Shown here: piece by piece, positions 8,074 to 15,664 of the stretch
Position numbering within the stretch: the first letter of the stretch is position 1
How the letters are laid out: each line of letters begins with the position of its first letter
Assembly: GCA_001464455.1 (NCBI GenBank)
Contig: LNEI01000010.1
Span: forward strand, 1-64,000
Source of the DNA: Acidobacteria bacterium Ga0077534
GTDB taxonomy: Bacteria; Acidobacteriota; Blastocatellia; Pyrinomonadales; Pyrinomonadaceae
DNA: 64,000 nucleotides
Direction: 5' to 3'
The notes under the pieces: model-generated
Told to the model about the DNA's origin: nothing
Seen by the model: the letters and a program-made list of their open reading frames with translations, nothing else
The model's database searches: none
Program-made: the position numbers and the translations under genes

Positions 8074-8891
8074 TTTCCCACCAGCTTTGGATCGAGCGAC
8101 GGTGCGAAAATGAACTTGATAACCGCGACCTTGAACCGCAGCGGGACATTGCTTCGATCGCCGCTCAGTACAAAACCGCTGACCGAATGCAGCATCGAAT
8201 CGTACAGCTCGCCGAGCTTATCGTCCTGCGGGACGTATTCGGCGACCGGTTTGCGGCGGAGCCCGCGTGTCTGTTCGAGCTTGGTTTGCTTGGCGATGAT
8301 CCGCTCATAACGCTTTTCGAGTTCGAGCGTTTTGACCGCCATTTCGTGCGTCTGTTCGAGGATCTCGCCGTTGAAATAAGCCTCGGTGACGATGGTCTGC
8401 GTGTCGCGTTTGCCAAGCTTCAGCTTGCCGGCCGACTTCTTTGGGTCACCGCCGATCGCGACGGCGAACAGATCATTGATCGCCTGATTTTTCTCGCTTG
8501 GCGGCACGAAATTGCGAAAATCGTCGCCCTCATCGACCTCGACACCATCGAGCCGGACAATGATCTCGTCCCACAATTTGCAGTTCGCCTCGCGTGACTC
8601 TTCCTCGAGCTTGTCGCCGTTGCCCCGGACCTTCATATCACGCTGCCACTGCATGTAACGCTCGTCCGAAACTGGTGCGAGCACGTGAGCGATCTCGTAT
8701 TTGAGATTGTCCTGGACGACCGTGTAAGGCAGAGCATTCTCAGCCTCGGCGTCATAGAGTTTGGTCGGCGTGGAAGTGCCCCGGTCACTATCGTTCCCGG
8801 TACTGACAGCAGCGGCCACGGGCCGCTCGACTGCGAGGATGTTTCCGTCCACGTCGGTGGTTACGGTGGCTGTTTGGGTTGATTCTGACAT
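8070..8891 (-). CDS. Tail assembly chaperone (gpG-like)
   Basis: The protein is 273 residues long. It lies between the major tail protein gene and the tape measure gene, as all G-type chaperones do, and ends exactly at a slippery sequence followed by its TAG stop. The sequence is helical and charged, with no membrane segment. Sequence similarity to lambda gpG itself is not obvious by eye; the call depends on position, the frameshift signal and the downstream open frame. The N-terminal 50 residues are Thr/Ser/Ala-rich and look disordered. Confidence 0.75.
   Translation of the reverse strand: MSESTQTATVTTDVDGNILAVERPVAAAVSTGNDSDRGTSTPTKLYDAEAENALPYTVVQDNLKYEIAHVLAPVSDERYMQWQRDMKVRGNGDKLEEESREANCKLWDEIIVRLDGVEVDEGDDFRNFVPPSEKNQAINDLFAVAIGGDPKKSAGKLKLGKRDTQTIVTEAYFNGEILEQTHEMAVKTLELEKRYERIIAKQTKLEQTRGLRRKPVAEYVPQDDKLGELYDSMLHSVSGFVLSGDRSNVPLRFKVAVIKFIFAPSLDPKLVGK
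8073..8079 (-). promoter_or_regulatory. Programmed -1 frameshift slippery heptamer GGGAAAG
   Basis: In the reading frame of the chaperone the codons are GTG GGA AAG TAG, so the heptamer is G_GGA_AAG, the same sequence lambda uses for gpG-T. A slip back by one base bypasses the TAG and enters the 139-codon T frame. The heptamer is in the correct phase and sits directly before the stop. Confidence 0.85.
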
Positions 8892-8915
8892 TGCTAAAAT
8901 TCTCCTTAGTAAATT

Positions 8916-8972
8916 GATCTTTGACCTTTGGCCTTTGATCTCCGAAGGTCAAAGATCGAAGGCCAAAGATCG
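8916..8972. repeat. Palindromic spacer repeat built from GATCTTTG/CAAAGATC words
   Basis: The spacer between tail-tube and chaperone genes contains GATCTTTGACCTTTGG and its near-inverse CCGAAGGTCAAAGATC, then GAAGGCCAAAGATC. It can form a long hairpin. Bases 8947-8972 match 52,725-52,750 in the host part of the window with a single difference, so the same repeat family occurs inside and outside the prophage. It may act as a transcript stabiliser or terminator. Confidence 0.65.
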
Positions 8973-8980
8973 CTTTAGGT

Positions 8981-10054
8981 TTAGAACGCCGAAGCGTAGT
9001 TCGTTACATCGTTGATCAGTTCGACTTCGAACAGTTTGTTCGTCGCAAAATCGAACAGAGCCTTGCCGGTAATAGCGAACTGCATGATGCCGTCGCCGAC
9101 AGTTGGTTTCGAAGTTTTGTACTTCGCAACCGGCACGGTGACCTTGACCTGATGACGGATCGCACCCTCGATGATGCCGCCAGCGGCGGTCATTACGACG
9201 AGCAGCGGCTTCTGCTGCTGGACGGCGATCGCCTCGGGCGAACCCACGGCCATATCTACCTGCAGCGTGAAGTCGAGCATCTGCTTGTCAAACTCGTGTG
9301 CCGAACGGACCATGCCGGATGTCGGATCGCCAGCGACCAGGAAGTTGCCGCATCCGGGCGACATGCCGGCATCGTCGAGCATCGTCTTGCGATACGCGAA
9401 CTCGAACGATCGATAACGGCAGCCGTACGTTGTCGGCGATCCCGCATCGGTGACGACGAGGGCGACCTGCGAGTTGAACAGCTTATGCTGGCCGGTTCGC
9501 CGTGCAACGTGCGGCGTTCCGGTCGGATACCAGGTCGTACTCGGCGCGAGGTTCAGCTTGCCCGAGCCGATCAGGTTAAAGTCGGCCGTCAGGACGCCTT
9601 TACCGTTGCCCTTCAAAACCCAGCCGTCCGCAACACACGACGGAGCGAGGATGTTCCAGCCCGGCCCGGTTGTTTCGCAATACGTGACCGCCTTGTCCTG
9701 ACGTGTGACGGTCGGGTCGGTCGGTTTGAAAGTGTGAGCTTTCGATGACGAGCCGCCGCCAGGCGTCGCGACCGCGTACGATCCATTGATGTAGAGCAGC
9801 TCGCCGAGCATCTGCGAAAACGCTGGTATCGAATGGCTGACGCGGAAATTCTGCGTCTCGATCCACTCGTCCGTTGGCGAATTGATATTAGGGTGTGACC
9901 AGTCTTCGTCGTTCGAGGTCTGAGGCTCGAAGTCGGCAAAGTTCTGATCCATGCAGACGATCTCTTTGATCGCTCCGGCCGACAAGGACTTTTGCGTCAG
10001 GTAGTCGGCCTGCAGGCCCCAGCCGTAGCCGCGTGCTGATGGTGTTTCTGACAT
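8981..10054 (-). CDS. Major tail (tube) protein
   Basis: The protein is 357 residues long and lies directly upstream of the G/GT chaperone, the position of the tube protein in siphoviruses. It is a mostly beta protein with many Gly/Ser/Thr turns, no signal peptide and no membrane segment, ending in short strands near VELINDVTNYASAF. Size is compatible with a tube protein carrying one added domain. The start ATG overlaps the stop of the upstream helix-hairpin-helix gene by one base. No catalytic motif is present. Confidence 0.7.
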   Translation of the reverse strand: MSETPSARGYGWGLQADYLTQKSLSAGAIKEIVCMDQNFADFEPQTSNDEDWSHPNINSPTDEWIETQNFRVSHSIPAFSQMLGELLYINGSYAVATPGGGSSSKAHTFKPTDPTVTRQDKAVTYCETTGPGWNILAPSCVADGWVLKGNGKGVLTADFNLIGSGKLNLAPSTTWYPTGTPHVARRTGQHKLFNSQVALVVTDAGSPTTYGCRYRSFEFAYRKTMLDDAGMSPGCGNFLVAGDPTSGMVRSAHEFDKQMLDFTLQVDMAVGSPEAIAVQQQKPLLVVMTAAGGIIEGAIRHQVKVTVPVAKYKTSKPTVGDGIMQFAITGKALFDFATNKLFEVELINDVTNYASAF

Positions 10055-10410
10055 TATTCTTTACCTCCGTGGTCGGCAAAATACGCGATGATCGCGTCCG
10101 CCGTTTTCTCGCCGATGCCGTCGAGAGCGATGAGCTGCTCGCGGGTGTATTCCTTGACCGCCTCGATCGTGAGGTTTTCACGAATGAGAACATTGCGGCC
10201 CGGCAGATCCTCCGGAAAGCCGTCAGTCGCTGCCGGTGTAACATCGACGAGCCCAAGCTCGCGGACCAGCCAATCGGCAAAACGACGACTGTCTACCTCG
10301 ACAGTGTCGCCCGGTGCCAGGGTCACAGAGTGCTCGCCCTGGCTGATATATTCTGGGAAACCCTCAGGCAGTTCGTCGGGCACTCGTAGTGTGAATTTTT
10401 CTTCTGACAT
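10054..10410 (-). CDS. Small late protein with C-terminal helix-hairpin-helix
   Basis: The protein is 118 residues long. The C-terminal half (about residues 75-115) contains YTREQLIALDGIGEKTADAI, a clear helix-hairpin-helix of the kind found in DNA repair proteins (LxxLxGIGxKTA). The N-terminal half has short beta strands and an acidic PDELPEGFPEY segment. It sits between the tail-terminator candidate and the tube protein gene. Similar HhH-bearing small proteins occur among phage head-tail genes, where the motif may mediate protein contact rather than DNA binding. Confidence 0.6.
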   Translation of the reverse strand: MSEEKFTLRVPDELPEGFPEYISQGEHSVTLAPGDTVEVDSRRFADWLVRELGLVDVTPAATDGFPEDLPGRNVLIRENLTIEAVKEYTREQLIALDGIGEKTADAIIAYFADHGGKE

Positions 10411-10414
10411 TGAT

Positions 10415-10870
10415 TTACTCCTCGTAGCTTGTCGGGTTTATCACCAGCGGCATATTGACGATCGCGTACGGATTGCTGTCGTAATTGTCATAGCCGCGAG
10501 GGCTTCTCCTGACCCAGATATCGCAGACACGGCCGCCAAGTTCCGGATCGGCCAGGAAAAGCTCGACCGCCTTTGTTTCCAGCTGGTAAGCGAGCTGCAG
10601 GGCGTCGGCCCGGTGTTTCTTGTTCGTCCCTTCGACCTTGGCAAAACAAACCAGCGTCATCTCGGCATCGAGTTCTCTCAGCCCGCCGCCCGGACCCGGC
10701 CGCAACTCGCTTACCGCGTCGGAGATCCGCCAGCCGTACGACTTTTTGATCGTTTGATAGATCGTGTCGTGCAGCTCGCACGTCCGCTCGTCGAGCAGCG
10801 AGCCCCGCTCGGCCGCAGCAATCTGCTCCGAAAGAAACTCGAACAGCAAAAGCTCTGCTGGTTTGCTCAT
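10415..10870 (-). CDS. Tail terminator / tail completion-like protein
   Basis: The protein is 151 residues long, mixed alpha/beta with strands such as AEMTLVCFAKV and the end strand AIVNMPLVI. The length and the place between connector/surface genes and the tube protein fit the gpU/gp17-type tail terminator family, which caps the tail tube before head joining. No specific signature could be seen, so this is positional with moderate support from the secondary-structure pattern. Confidence 0.45.
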   Translation of the reverse strand: MSKPAELLLFEFLSEQIAAAERGSLLDERTCELHDTIYQTIKKSYGWRISDAVSELRPGPGGGLRELDAEMTLVCFAKVEGTNKKHRADALQLAYQLETKAVELFLADPELGGRVCDIWVRRSPRGYDNYDSNPYAIVNMPLVINPTSYEE

Positions 10871-10872
10871 AA

Positions 10873-10941
10873 AGGTTGCGATGTTGCGATGTTGCGGAGT
10901 TGCGAAGTGAAACCCTCGAAACTCCGCAACTTCGCAACTCT
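10873..10941. repeat. Spacer of repeated GTTGCGGA/GTTGCGAA words in inverted copies
   Basis: The 73-base spacer upstream of the tail-terminator candidate is made of GTTGCGATGTTGCG, GGAGTTGCGAAG and inverted AACTCCGCAACTTCGCAACTC. It can fold into a hairpin. It resembles in style the CAAAGATC spacer at 8916-8972, although its words differ. Confidence 0.55.
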
Positions 10942-10943
10942 CG

Positions 10944-11651
10944 TTAACTTCCTGACGGAAGCGTCAGATCGTATGTGATCTGGAGGCTGTCGCCGTTGGC
11001 TGAGTCAAGGTTGAACGCCGCGAAGACGCTGCGGTCGAGAAGGACGCCGCCGCCTGTAGCTGCCTGGCTGAAAATACCGTGCTCTGTGATCGGTCTCACA
11101 CCGCCTGAGTCGGGCGTGTAGGTTGCGACGGAGCGGTAGATATTTGCCGAGGCCCCTTCGGTCTGCGAACCTGTCGGCCGCGTCGAGTTCGGGTTATATT
11201 GCGTCGTTTCCTCGGTCCCGAGTGCGGTATCGCCGGCTGCCTCGGCACCGGTTCCTGTACCGAAACCGTGATACCTGAAATTCTCAGGTTCCGCGAGGTT
11301 CTGGAAGCAGTCGACGAGATTGTTCACGCCGGTCGTCGTGACGACGCGGAGCGAAACCAGGCCGTATTCCTCGATACGTCCATCGCCGCGGATAACGGTC
11401 GCGTAGACCGCGCCATAATAAGTCGGGATACGGCACATGACCGCGATCGCGATCCGCCAGAAACCACGCCACACGTTGACGACGTTCTTAGCTCGATAGC
11501 GGTTGATGGCAGCATCTGCATTGCCGACGAACGGCAATGCCTGCTTGACGACCTCAAACAGCCGACGCAGGGATCCGCGAGGCGTTACGGCGGGACGCGA
11601 GACATGGAATTGTCGCTGCCCGGCCAGCGTTAGTTCTGAATTTCTGATCAT
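10944..11651 (-). CDS. Phage structural protein, beta-rich, function unknown
   Basis: The protein is 235 residues long. It has a short basic N-terminus (RGSLRRLFE), then a region rich in Gly, Thr and Ala (HGFGTGTGAEAAGDTALGTE) and beta strands to the C-terminus (SLQITYDLTLPSGS). Proteins of this shape are often annotated as tail fibre or virion surface proteins in phages of soil bacteria. It belongs to the six-gene block between the neck and tail genes and has no membrane segment or enzymatic motif. Confidence 0.5.
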   Translation of the reverse strand: MIRNSELTLAGQRQFHVSRPAVTPRGSLRRLFEVVKQALPFVGNADAAINRYRAKNVVNVWRGFWRIAIAVMCRIPTYYGAVYATVIRGDGRIEEYGLVSLRVVTTTGVNNLVDCFQNLAEPENFRYHGFGTGTGAEAAGDTALGTEETTQYNPNSTRPTGSQTEGASANIYRSVATYTPDSGGVRPITEHGIFSQAATGGGVLLDRSVFAAFNLDSANGDSLQITYDLTLPSGS

Positions 11652-11731
11652 TGTTTTCTCCTGTTCTCGCGTCTCTAGCCGGGTTGAAGTGCTTGGCCGC
11701 GAATCAAAAAATGGGTTATGGGTTCAGCCGG

Positions 11732-12031
11732 CTACGCCTTTTTCTTGGCGTCCGGCTTTGTTGCCTTCTGGTACTCACCGCGTTTCGAGGCGTTGGCATA
11801 CGACTCTGCGGCCTGAACCATTACTTTCTCGTCCAGCTCTTCGCGAACGTCCGTGATCGAAGCTTTTAGGGACGATGCGACGGCCTTAACGACCGCTTCG
11901 TCGGTCACCTCGACCGTTTCGCTTACCGTGCGGCCGTCAGGACCGTACGGTTTGACCGCAGTAACCGAAACTTTCGGATTGCCTTCGCCGTCGAGCGTTC
12001 CTTTGACCTGAAATTGAGTTTGTCCAAACAT
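11732..12031 (-). CDS. Small virion-associated protein, function unknown
   Basis: The protein is 99 residues long. The first half is beta (QFQVKGTLDGEGNPKVSVTAV), the second half helical and charged with a lysine-rich C-terminal tail (DAKKKA). The start ATG is preceded by AGGAGAAA. It is not recognised. It belongs to the surface-protein block of the late operon. Confidence 0.5.
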   Translation of the reverse strand: MFGQTQFQVKGTLDGEGNPKVSVTAVKPYGPDGRTVSETVEVTDEAVVKAVASSLKASITDVREELDEKVMVQAAESYANASKRGEYQKATKPDAKKKA

Positions 12032-12042
12032 GATGTTTCTCC

Positions 12043-12345
12043 TTAGCTAAAATTTGAGCGGTTGACCCTGAACGAGCCTTCCGTCGCCGCTTTTCCTGAA
12101 CCGGTCGAAAAGATCCGGTAATACCACCAACCTTCCAAATTCGCGTCGATGTCCTGGTGAAATGTGCCGAGGCTGTCCTTGACGATCTCGACATCCGTTC
12201 CGAAGATCTTCGTCGTCACCTCTCCCGCAGGGTTTCTCACCTTGAACGTCACCGTCGTCGGATCGACCTTTGTCTTGTCGACGTTCCGGAAAACGCCCTC
12301 GATCCTCACGGTATCGCCCAGATCGCATTCGAATGTTGGCCTCAT
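12043..12345 (-). CDS. Ig-like/baseplate-upper-type small structural protein
   Basis: The protein is 100 residues long from the ATG at 12,343-12,345, chosen because it overlaps the upstream stop as ATGA. The sequence (DLGDTVRIEGVFRN, then TVTFKVRNPAGE, then FHQDIDANLEGWWYYRIFSTG) reads as one immunoglobulin-like beta-sandwich, similar in pattern to BppU-type N-terminal domains. A virion role is likely but unproven. Confidence 0.5.
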   Translation of the reverse strand: MRPTFECDLGDTVRIEGVFRNVDKTKVDPTTVTFKVRNPAGEVTTKIFGTDVEIVKDSLGTFHQDIDANLEGWWYYRIFSTGSGKAATEGSFRVNRSNFS

Positions 12346-13988
12346 ACCGTAAATACCCTCGCTTCGAGCCGTGTTACGACAAACACATCGCTCGTGACCT
12401 CGACCTTGCCGGCCCGGAACAGCCCGACGATATTGCCCAGCACCGTGATCGCCCCGGAAACCCAACGCGACGCCAGGCGAATCGCTCTTCCCTCGAGCGT
12501 GATCTCACGGGCGACGTACTTGAACGACTCGCGACGCATGATGCTGCTCGGTGTGATCGAGGCGAGCAGTGTGTACGGCGTGAACTTTTTAGCCTCGAAC
12601 GTGCTCGTGCCCGTGACCGATCCGGCAACCTGTGTCTCTGTCACCGCGCCGGGAAAGCCGCTGACCGGGATGTTTGCTGTCAGCCGCTTCTGACCGTCGC
12701 GTTCGATCTGGCCCGCCATTTCGATCCTTGCGGTGATACTCAGGACGTAAGCCCCGAAACGGGACGCCAGGCCGGTAACGATCATCGTCCCGCCTTCCAA
12801 CCGTCTCGCCATTCGCTCAGCCTTTCCGGTCGGAAGCATGACGGAGGTTGACCACCTGGTGAGAGCCCTCAGCATCGTCGCCGACAGCGTGATCGACGCG
12901 AGCCGTGTAAGCAGTCCAACGCGGTCATAATCGCCGCTCGGAGTGACAGATCCTGAAACGCTGCGAAGCCCGAGCAATGCCGTCACCGGCGTCGGCATTA
13001 TGGAGGCGAGTCGCGAGATGATCGTTTCTCGTTTCCGCTCGGCTGACATCGTTATCGACGCCGCAATGTCCTTCAGGAAAACTGAAATGATCCCGAAAGT
13101 ACTGGTTGCCGTGATCGAGCCGCCCGTGTTCCTGGAACCGAGCGGCACAGCGATCGCCGAAGCTGTTAGCTTCGAGGCCAGGTTGCGGATCGTTAGTTTG
13201 ATCGTGTTCGCCGTCGCCGTGACAGCACCGGCTTTGACGATCGCTGCGTCCGAGCGGAGCGTCCCGGCCGGCGTGATCGAACTGGCCAGCGAATAGACGA
13301 AATGATACGTCGCGATCGCAGCTGCCGAACCGGCGAGCGTGATCGTCGCGGCGAGTGTGCGATAAGACTGCCTGAGGAGCGAGCTGGTCGCCGTTAGCGT
13401 ACCGCCAACGAACGTTCCGCGTGTCGTTGTGAGCGTTCCGCTCGGCGTGAGCGAGCTCGAAACGTTGAAAAGCGTCACGAGCAGCGGTGTGGCCGTTGCC
13501 GAGCCGGTCACCGAACCGCCCAGCAGCGTGATCGCGAGCCTTGCCGCGAGTCCATCCGGCGTAATGCTTCCAGCGAAAGCCAAAAACGCCGATCGAAGCA
13601 TAACGCCGGTCGCTGTCACCTGGCCCTCCCTCGTGATCACCGCCGATCGAAGCGTCGAGCCAACGATCGTCGTTGAACCTGTCAAAGATCTCTGTCCCTG
13701 TCCGGCTGCCGTTCCGCTCGCTGTCGAACTGCCGCCGATCGCTCTTGCAACCAGGCTGACGAGCACCGAGACCATCGTTATCGTTGCTGTCTCGAGATAA
13801 TTAGCCAGTCGCCCGATCGAGCCAGCCGCCGTTACGGAACCAGCCACCGCACTCGTCCCCGACTTGGCCGCCGAACTGCCAGGCGTCACCGAGCCGCCGA
13901 GCGAATGCTCGATCCTCTGGACGTACACTCCCGAGGCCGCGATCTTTCGCGGCATTTGTACATGTGGCGGATGGCGGAAAATTCCCAT
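12342..13988 (-). CDS. Long repeat-containing surface protein (GSVTxxG repeats)
   Basis: The protein is 548 residues long and composed of about twenty imperfect repeats of 20-30 residues. Each has a core like GGSVTPGS, AGSITPDG, SSLTPSGT, ASITLSAT or GSVTPSGD and is usually followed by a basic-hydrophobic segment such as LxRLAxxL. The N-terminal 30 residues are different (HPPHVQMPRK). The regular hydrophobic pattern suggests a stacked beta structure rather than a membrane protein. Strand composition is rich in Ser/Thr/Ala/Gly with almost no Cys. It lies among virion genes, so a fibre-like or decoration role is inferred. No catalytic motif is visible. Confidence 0.6.
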   Translation of the reverse strand: MGIFRHPPHVQMPRKIAASGVYVQRIEHSLGGSVTPGSSAAKSGTSAVAGSVTAAGSIGRLANYLETATITMVSVLVSLVARAIGGSSTASGTAAGQGQRSLTGSTTIVGSTLRSAVITREGQVTATGVMLRSAFLAFAGSITPDGLAARLAITLLGGSVTGSATATPLLVTLFNVSSSLTPSGTLTTTRGTFVGGTLTATSSLLRQSYRTLAATITLAGSAAAIATYHFVYSLASSITPAGTLRSDAAIVKAGAVTATANTIKLTIRNLASKLTASAIAVPLGSRNTGGSITATSTFGIISVFLKDIAASITMSAERKRETIISRLASIMPTPVTALLGLRSVSGSVTPSGDYDRVGLLTRLASITLSATMLRALTRWSTSVMLPTGKAERMARRLEGGTMIVTGLASRFGAYVLSITARIEMAGQIERDGQKRLTANIPVSGFPGAVTETQVAGSVTGTSTFEAKKFTPYTLLASITPSSIMRRESFKYVAREITLEGRAIRLASRWVSGAITVLGNIVGLFRAGKVEVTSDVFVVTRLEARVFTV

Positions 13989-14000
13989 GCTTAAGAACCT

Positions 14001-14504
14001 TTACGCGAGCTCTTCAAAATCAACAGCGATCGTCCAGCCGGTTGTCGTGCCCGGAGCAGCGAGGAAGCGGACGCCGAAGATCATCGCTGGCGGAACGACG
14101 ATGCGTTCCTCGGGCGTCGGGATCCACATGTAGCCGTTCAGGTTGTTAAAGTTGAACTGCCGCAGCGAAACGTATGCTCCGCCCGAATCGGCTGACGAGT
14201 TAACACCGCACCTTGCGGCACCGCCAGCGAGTGCCGTGTTGCCCGCGATACCAGAAGCAGGCCCCCCGACCGGATTGATCGGAGCAGGCGTTGCCGACGT
14301 CACGGTCAGGGTTCCTGCCGTGTCGCGTTTGAACAGCTCAGCTCTGCACTGGGCCGACGTTGTCGAACCGCTTTGCGAGATCTCGACGCGGTTGATCGCG
14401 ATCTCGCCGCCTGCTGTCGCCTTGTCGGCAGCAGTCCTGATCGCCGCCAGAATATTGCCCGTTCCGAGCGATAGATTCTCTCCATTGAGTGTGAAACGTC
14501 TCAT
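14001..14504 (-). CDS. Beta-sandwich virion protein, function unknown
   Basis: The protein is 167 residues long, beginning MRRFTLNGENLSL and ending in a strand TTGWTIAVDFEELA. It is Gly/Ala/Thr-rich, has two cysteines near the middle and no membrane segment. The layout suggests a single jelly-roll or beta-sandwich domain, as is common in capsid decoration and tail-surface proteins. It lies between the repeat protein and another beta-rich protein in the same orientation. Confidence 0.5.
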   Translation of the reverse strand: MRRFTLNGENLSLGTGNILAAIRTAADKATAGGEIAINRVEISQSGSTTSAQCRAELFKRDTAGTLTVTSATPAPINPVGGPASGIAGNTALAGGAARCGVNSSADSGGAYVSLRQFNFNNLNGYMWIPTPEERIVVPPAMIFGVRFLAAPGTTTGWTIAVDFEELA

Positions 14505-14518
14505 AAATTACTCCTGCC

Positions 14519-15226
14519 TCATCGTGCGAGAAATGGCTGCATCATCTGCCGGAATGGAACCCGCCCCGCGGCTGGCTCAAATGCTGCCTGATATGCTATT
14601 GCTCTGACCCCGTACCCGTATGGATCGTCAAAATTCGGGCTTGCGGTCCAGGTCGGGTTTATCGCCGCCGCTGCGGCTTGCTCTAACCAGCCGATCTGAG
14701 GTTTCCATTGCTCACTTCCGGTCAGAATATTGCCGATCTTTGCCAAACCGCTATCGACTGCGAGCGACATCCCGCTATAGTCAGTCAAAGCCACCGCCGA
14801 CACGATCAGTGAGCCGTTCTTAGCAGGAGTGACCGATCCCGGTTGGATCGTAGTATTACCGCCCCCAACCGTGGCATTTGGTGTTTGATCGCCGTCGAAA
14901 GCGAATATTCCGCTGAATGCCGCCGCACTACAATTCCCGTAATCATGGCCGGAAACCGTTACCGTGTGCGACGCTCCGACGATCGGATCCACGACATACG
15001 ACATACGAAGCCCGGCGAAGAAACCTGAAAGTCCACCGGTCAATGTCACAACTCGCTCAGCTCGGTGGATCCATGTGTTGCCTTTCGAGTCAGACACTGA
15101 AGGAAACGTCGAATTGTTCGAATGCTGCCAAGAGGAAAACACCACGAGCAGCTTCGCTCCTGACGTGTCGCCGAGGTTGAGCGAACTGTAAACCGGCCCG
15201 GCAGATGAGATCAGTGAGATCGGCAT
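14519..15226 (-). CDS. Beta-rich secreted-domain-like virion protein
   Basis: The protein is 235 residues long. Features are an N-terminal GDTSGAKLLVVFSSW strand, the phrase SVSDSKGNTWIHRAE, and AAAFSGIFAFDGDQTPNATV, together a beta-sandwich pattern often seen in uncharacterised surface and phage proteins. There is no signal peptide. It lies right after the neck protein genes and probably forms part of the particle surface. Biochemical function is unknown. Confidence 0.5.
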   Translation of the reverse strand: MPISLISSAGPVYSSLNLGDTSGAKLLVVFSSWQHSNNSTFPSVSDSKGNTWIHRAERVVTLTGGLSGFFAGLRMSYVVDPIVGASHTVTVSGHDYGNCSAAAFSGIFAFDGDQTPNATVGGGNTTIQPGSVTPAKNGSLIVSAVALTDYSGMSLAVDSGLAKIGNILTGSEQWKPQIGWLEQAAAAAINPTWTASPNFDDPYGYGVRAIAYQAAFEPAAGRVPFRQMMQPFLAR

Positions 15227-15240
15227 TGCGTTTCAAAGAA

Positions 15241-15654
15241 CTAGAACGGTCGAATCAGATCCAGATACTCGCTCGAAAAATGCTCGTTAAGGTACGTCAC
15301 ACAGTCACTGAACTGCTTCGAATCCAGAATGTCCGGCTTGAACTCCGCAGCCTTTTTCAGACGTGCGTAGAGCAGCAGATGATCGGCGTAAGCTTGACGA
15401 GCTGCGTCCACGCTTGGTGTCACCGCGACCCCCTCCAGGTCAACCTTTCCGAGACTGACTGAGTCGATCTCCTGCGGGCGATTCAGATTCTCCGCCTGCA
15501 GGCAGCACCACGCCTTAAACCAATCCTCGGTAAAGGAATCGGTGAATGACTTCCGCGAGATCGTCGGCAACCCTTCACCGCGAAACTCAACCGCAAAATG
15601 CACCATCCCGTCCGCCTGGCGTTGTGGGATCTCAGTTACAAATGGCTCGTACAT
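15241..15654 (-). CDS. Late phage protein of unknown function (neck region)
   Basis: The protein is 137 residues long from the ATG at 15,652-15,654; a longer frame to 15,741 overlaps the upstream gene. It has an N-terminal beta portion (GMVHFAVEFRGEGLPTI) and helical C-terminal half (ARQAYADHLLLYARLKKAAEFKP). The length and place after the gp10-like gene could fit a tail completion component, but no family is recognised. Confidence 0.5.
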   Translation of the reverse strand: MYEPFVTEIPQRQADGMVHFAVEFRGEGLPTISRKSFTDSFTEDWFKAWCCLQAENLNRPQEIDSVSLGKVDLEGVAVTPSVDAARQAYADHLLLYARLKKAAEFKPDILDSKQFSDCVTYLNEHFSSEYLDLIRPF

Positions 15655-15664
15655 AAAAACCTCT

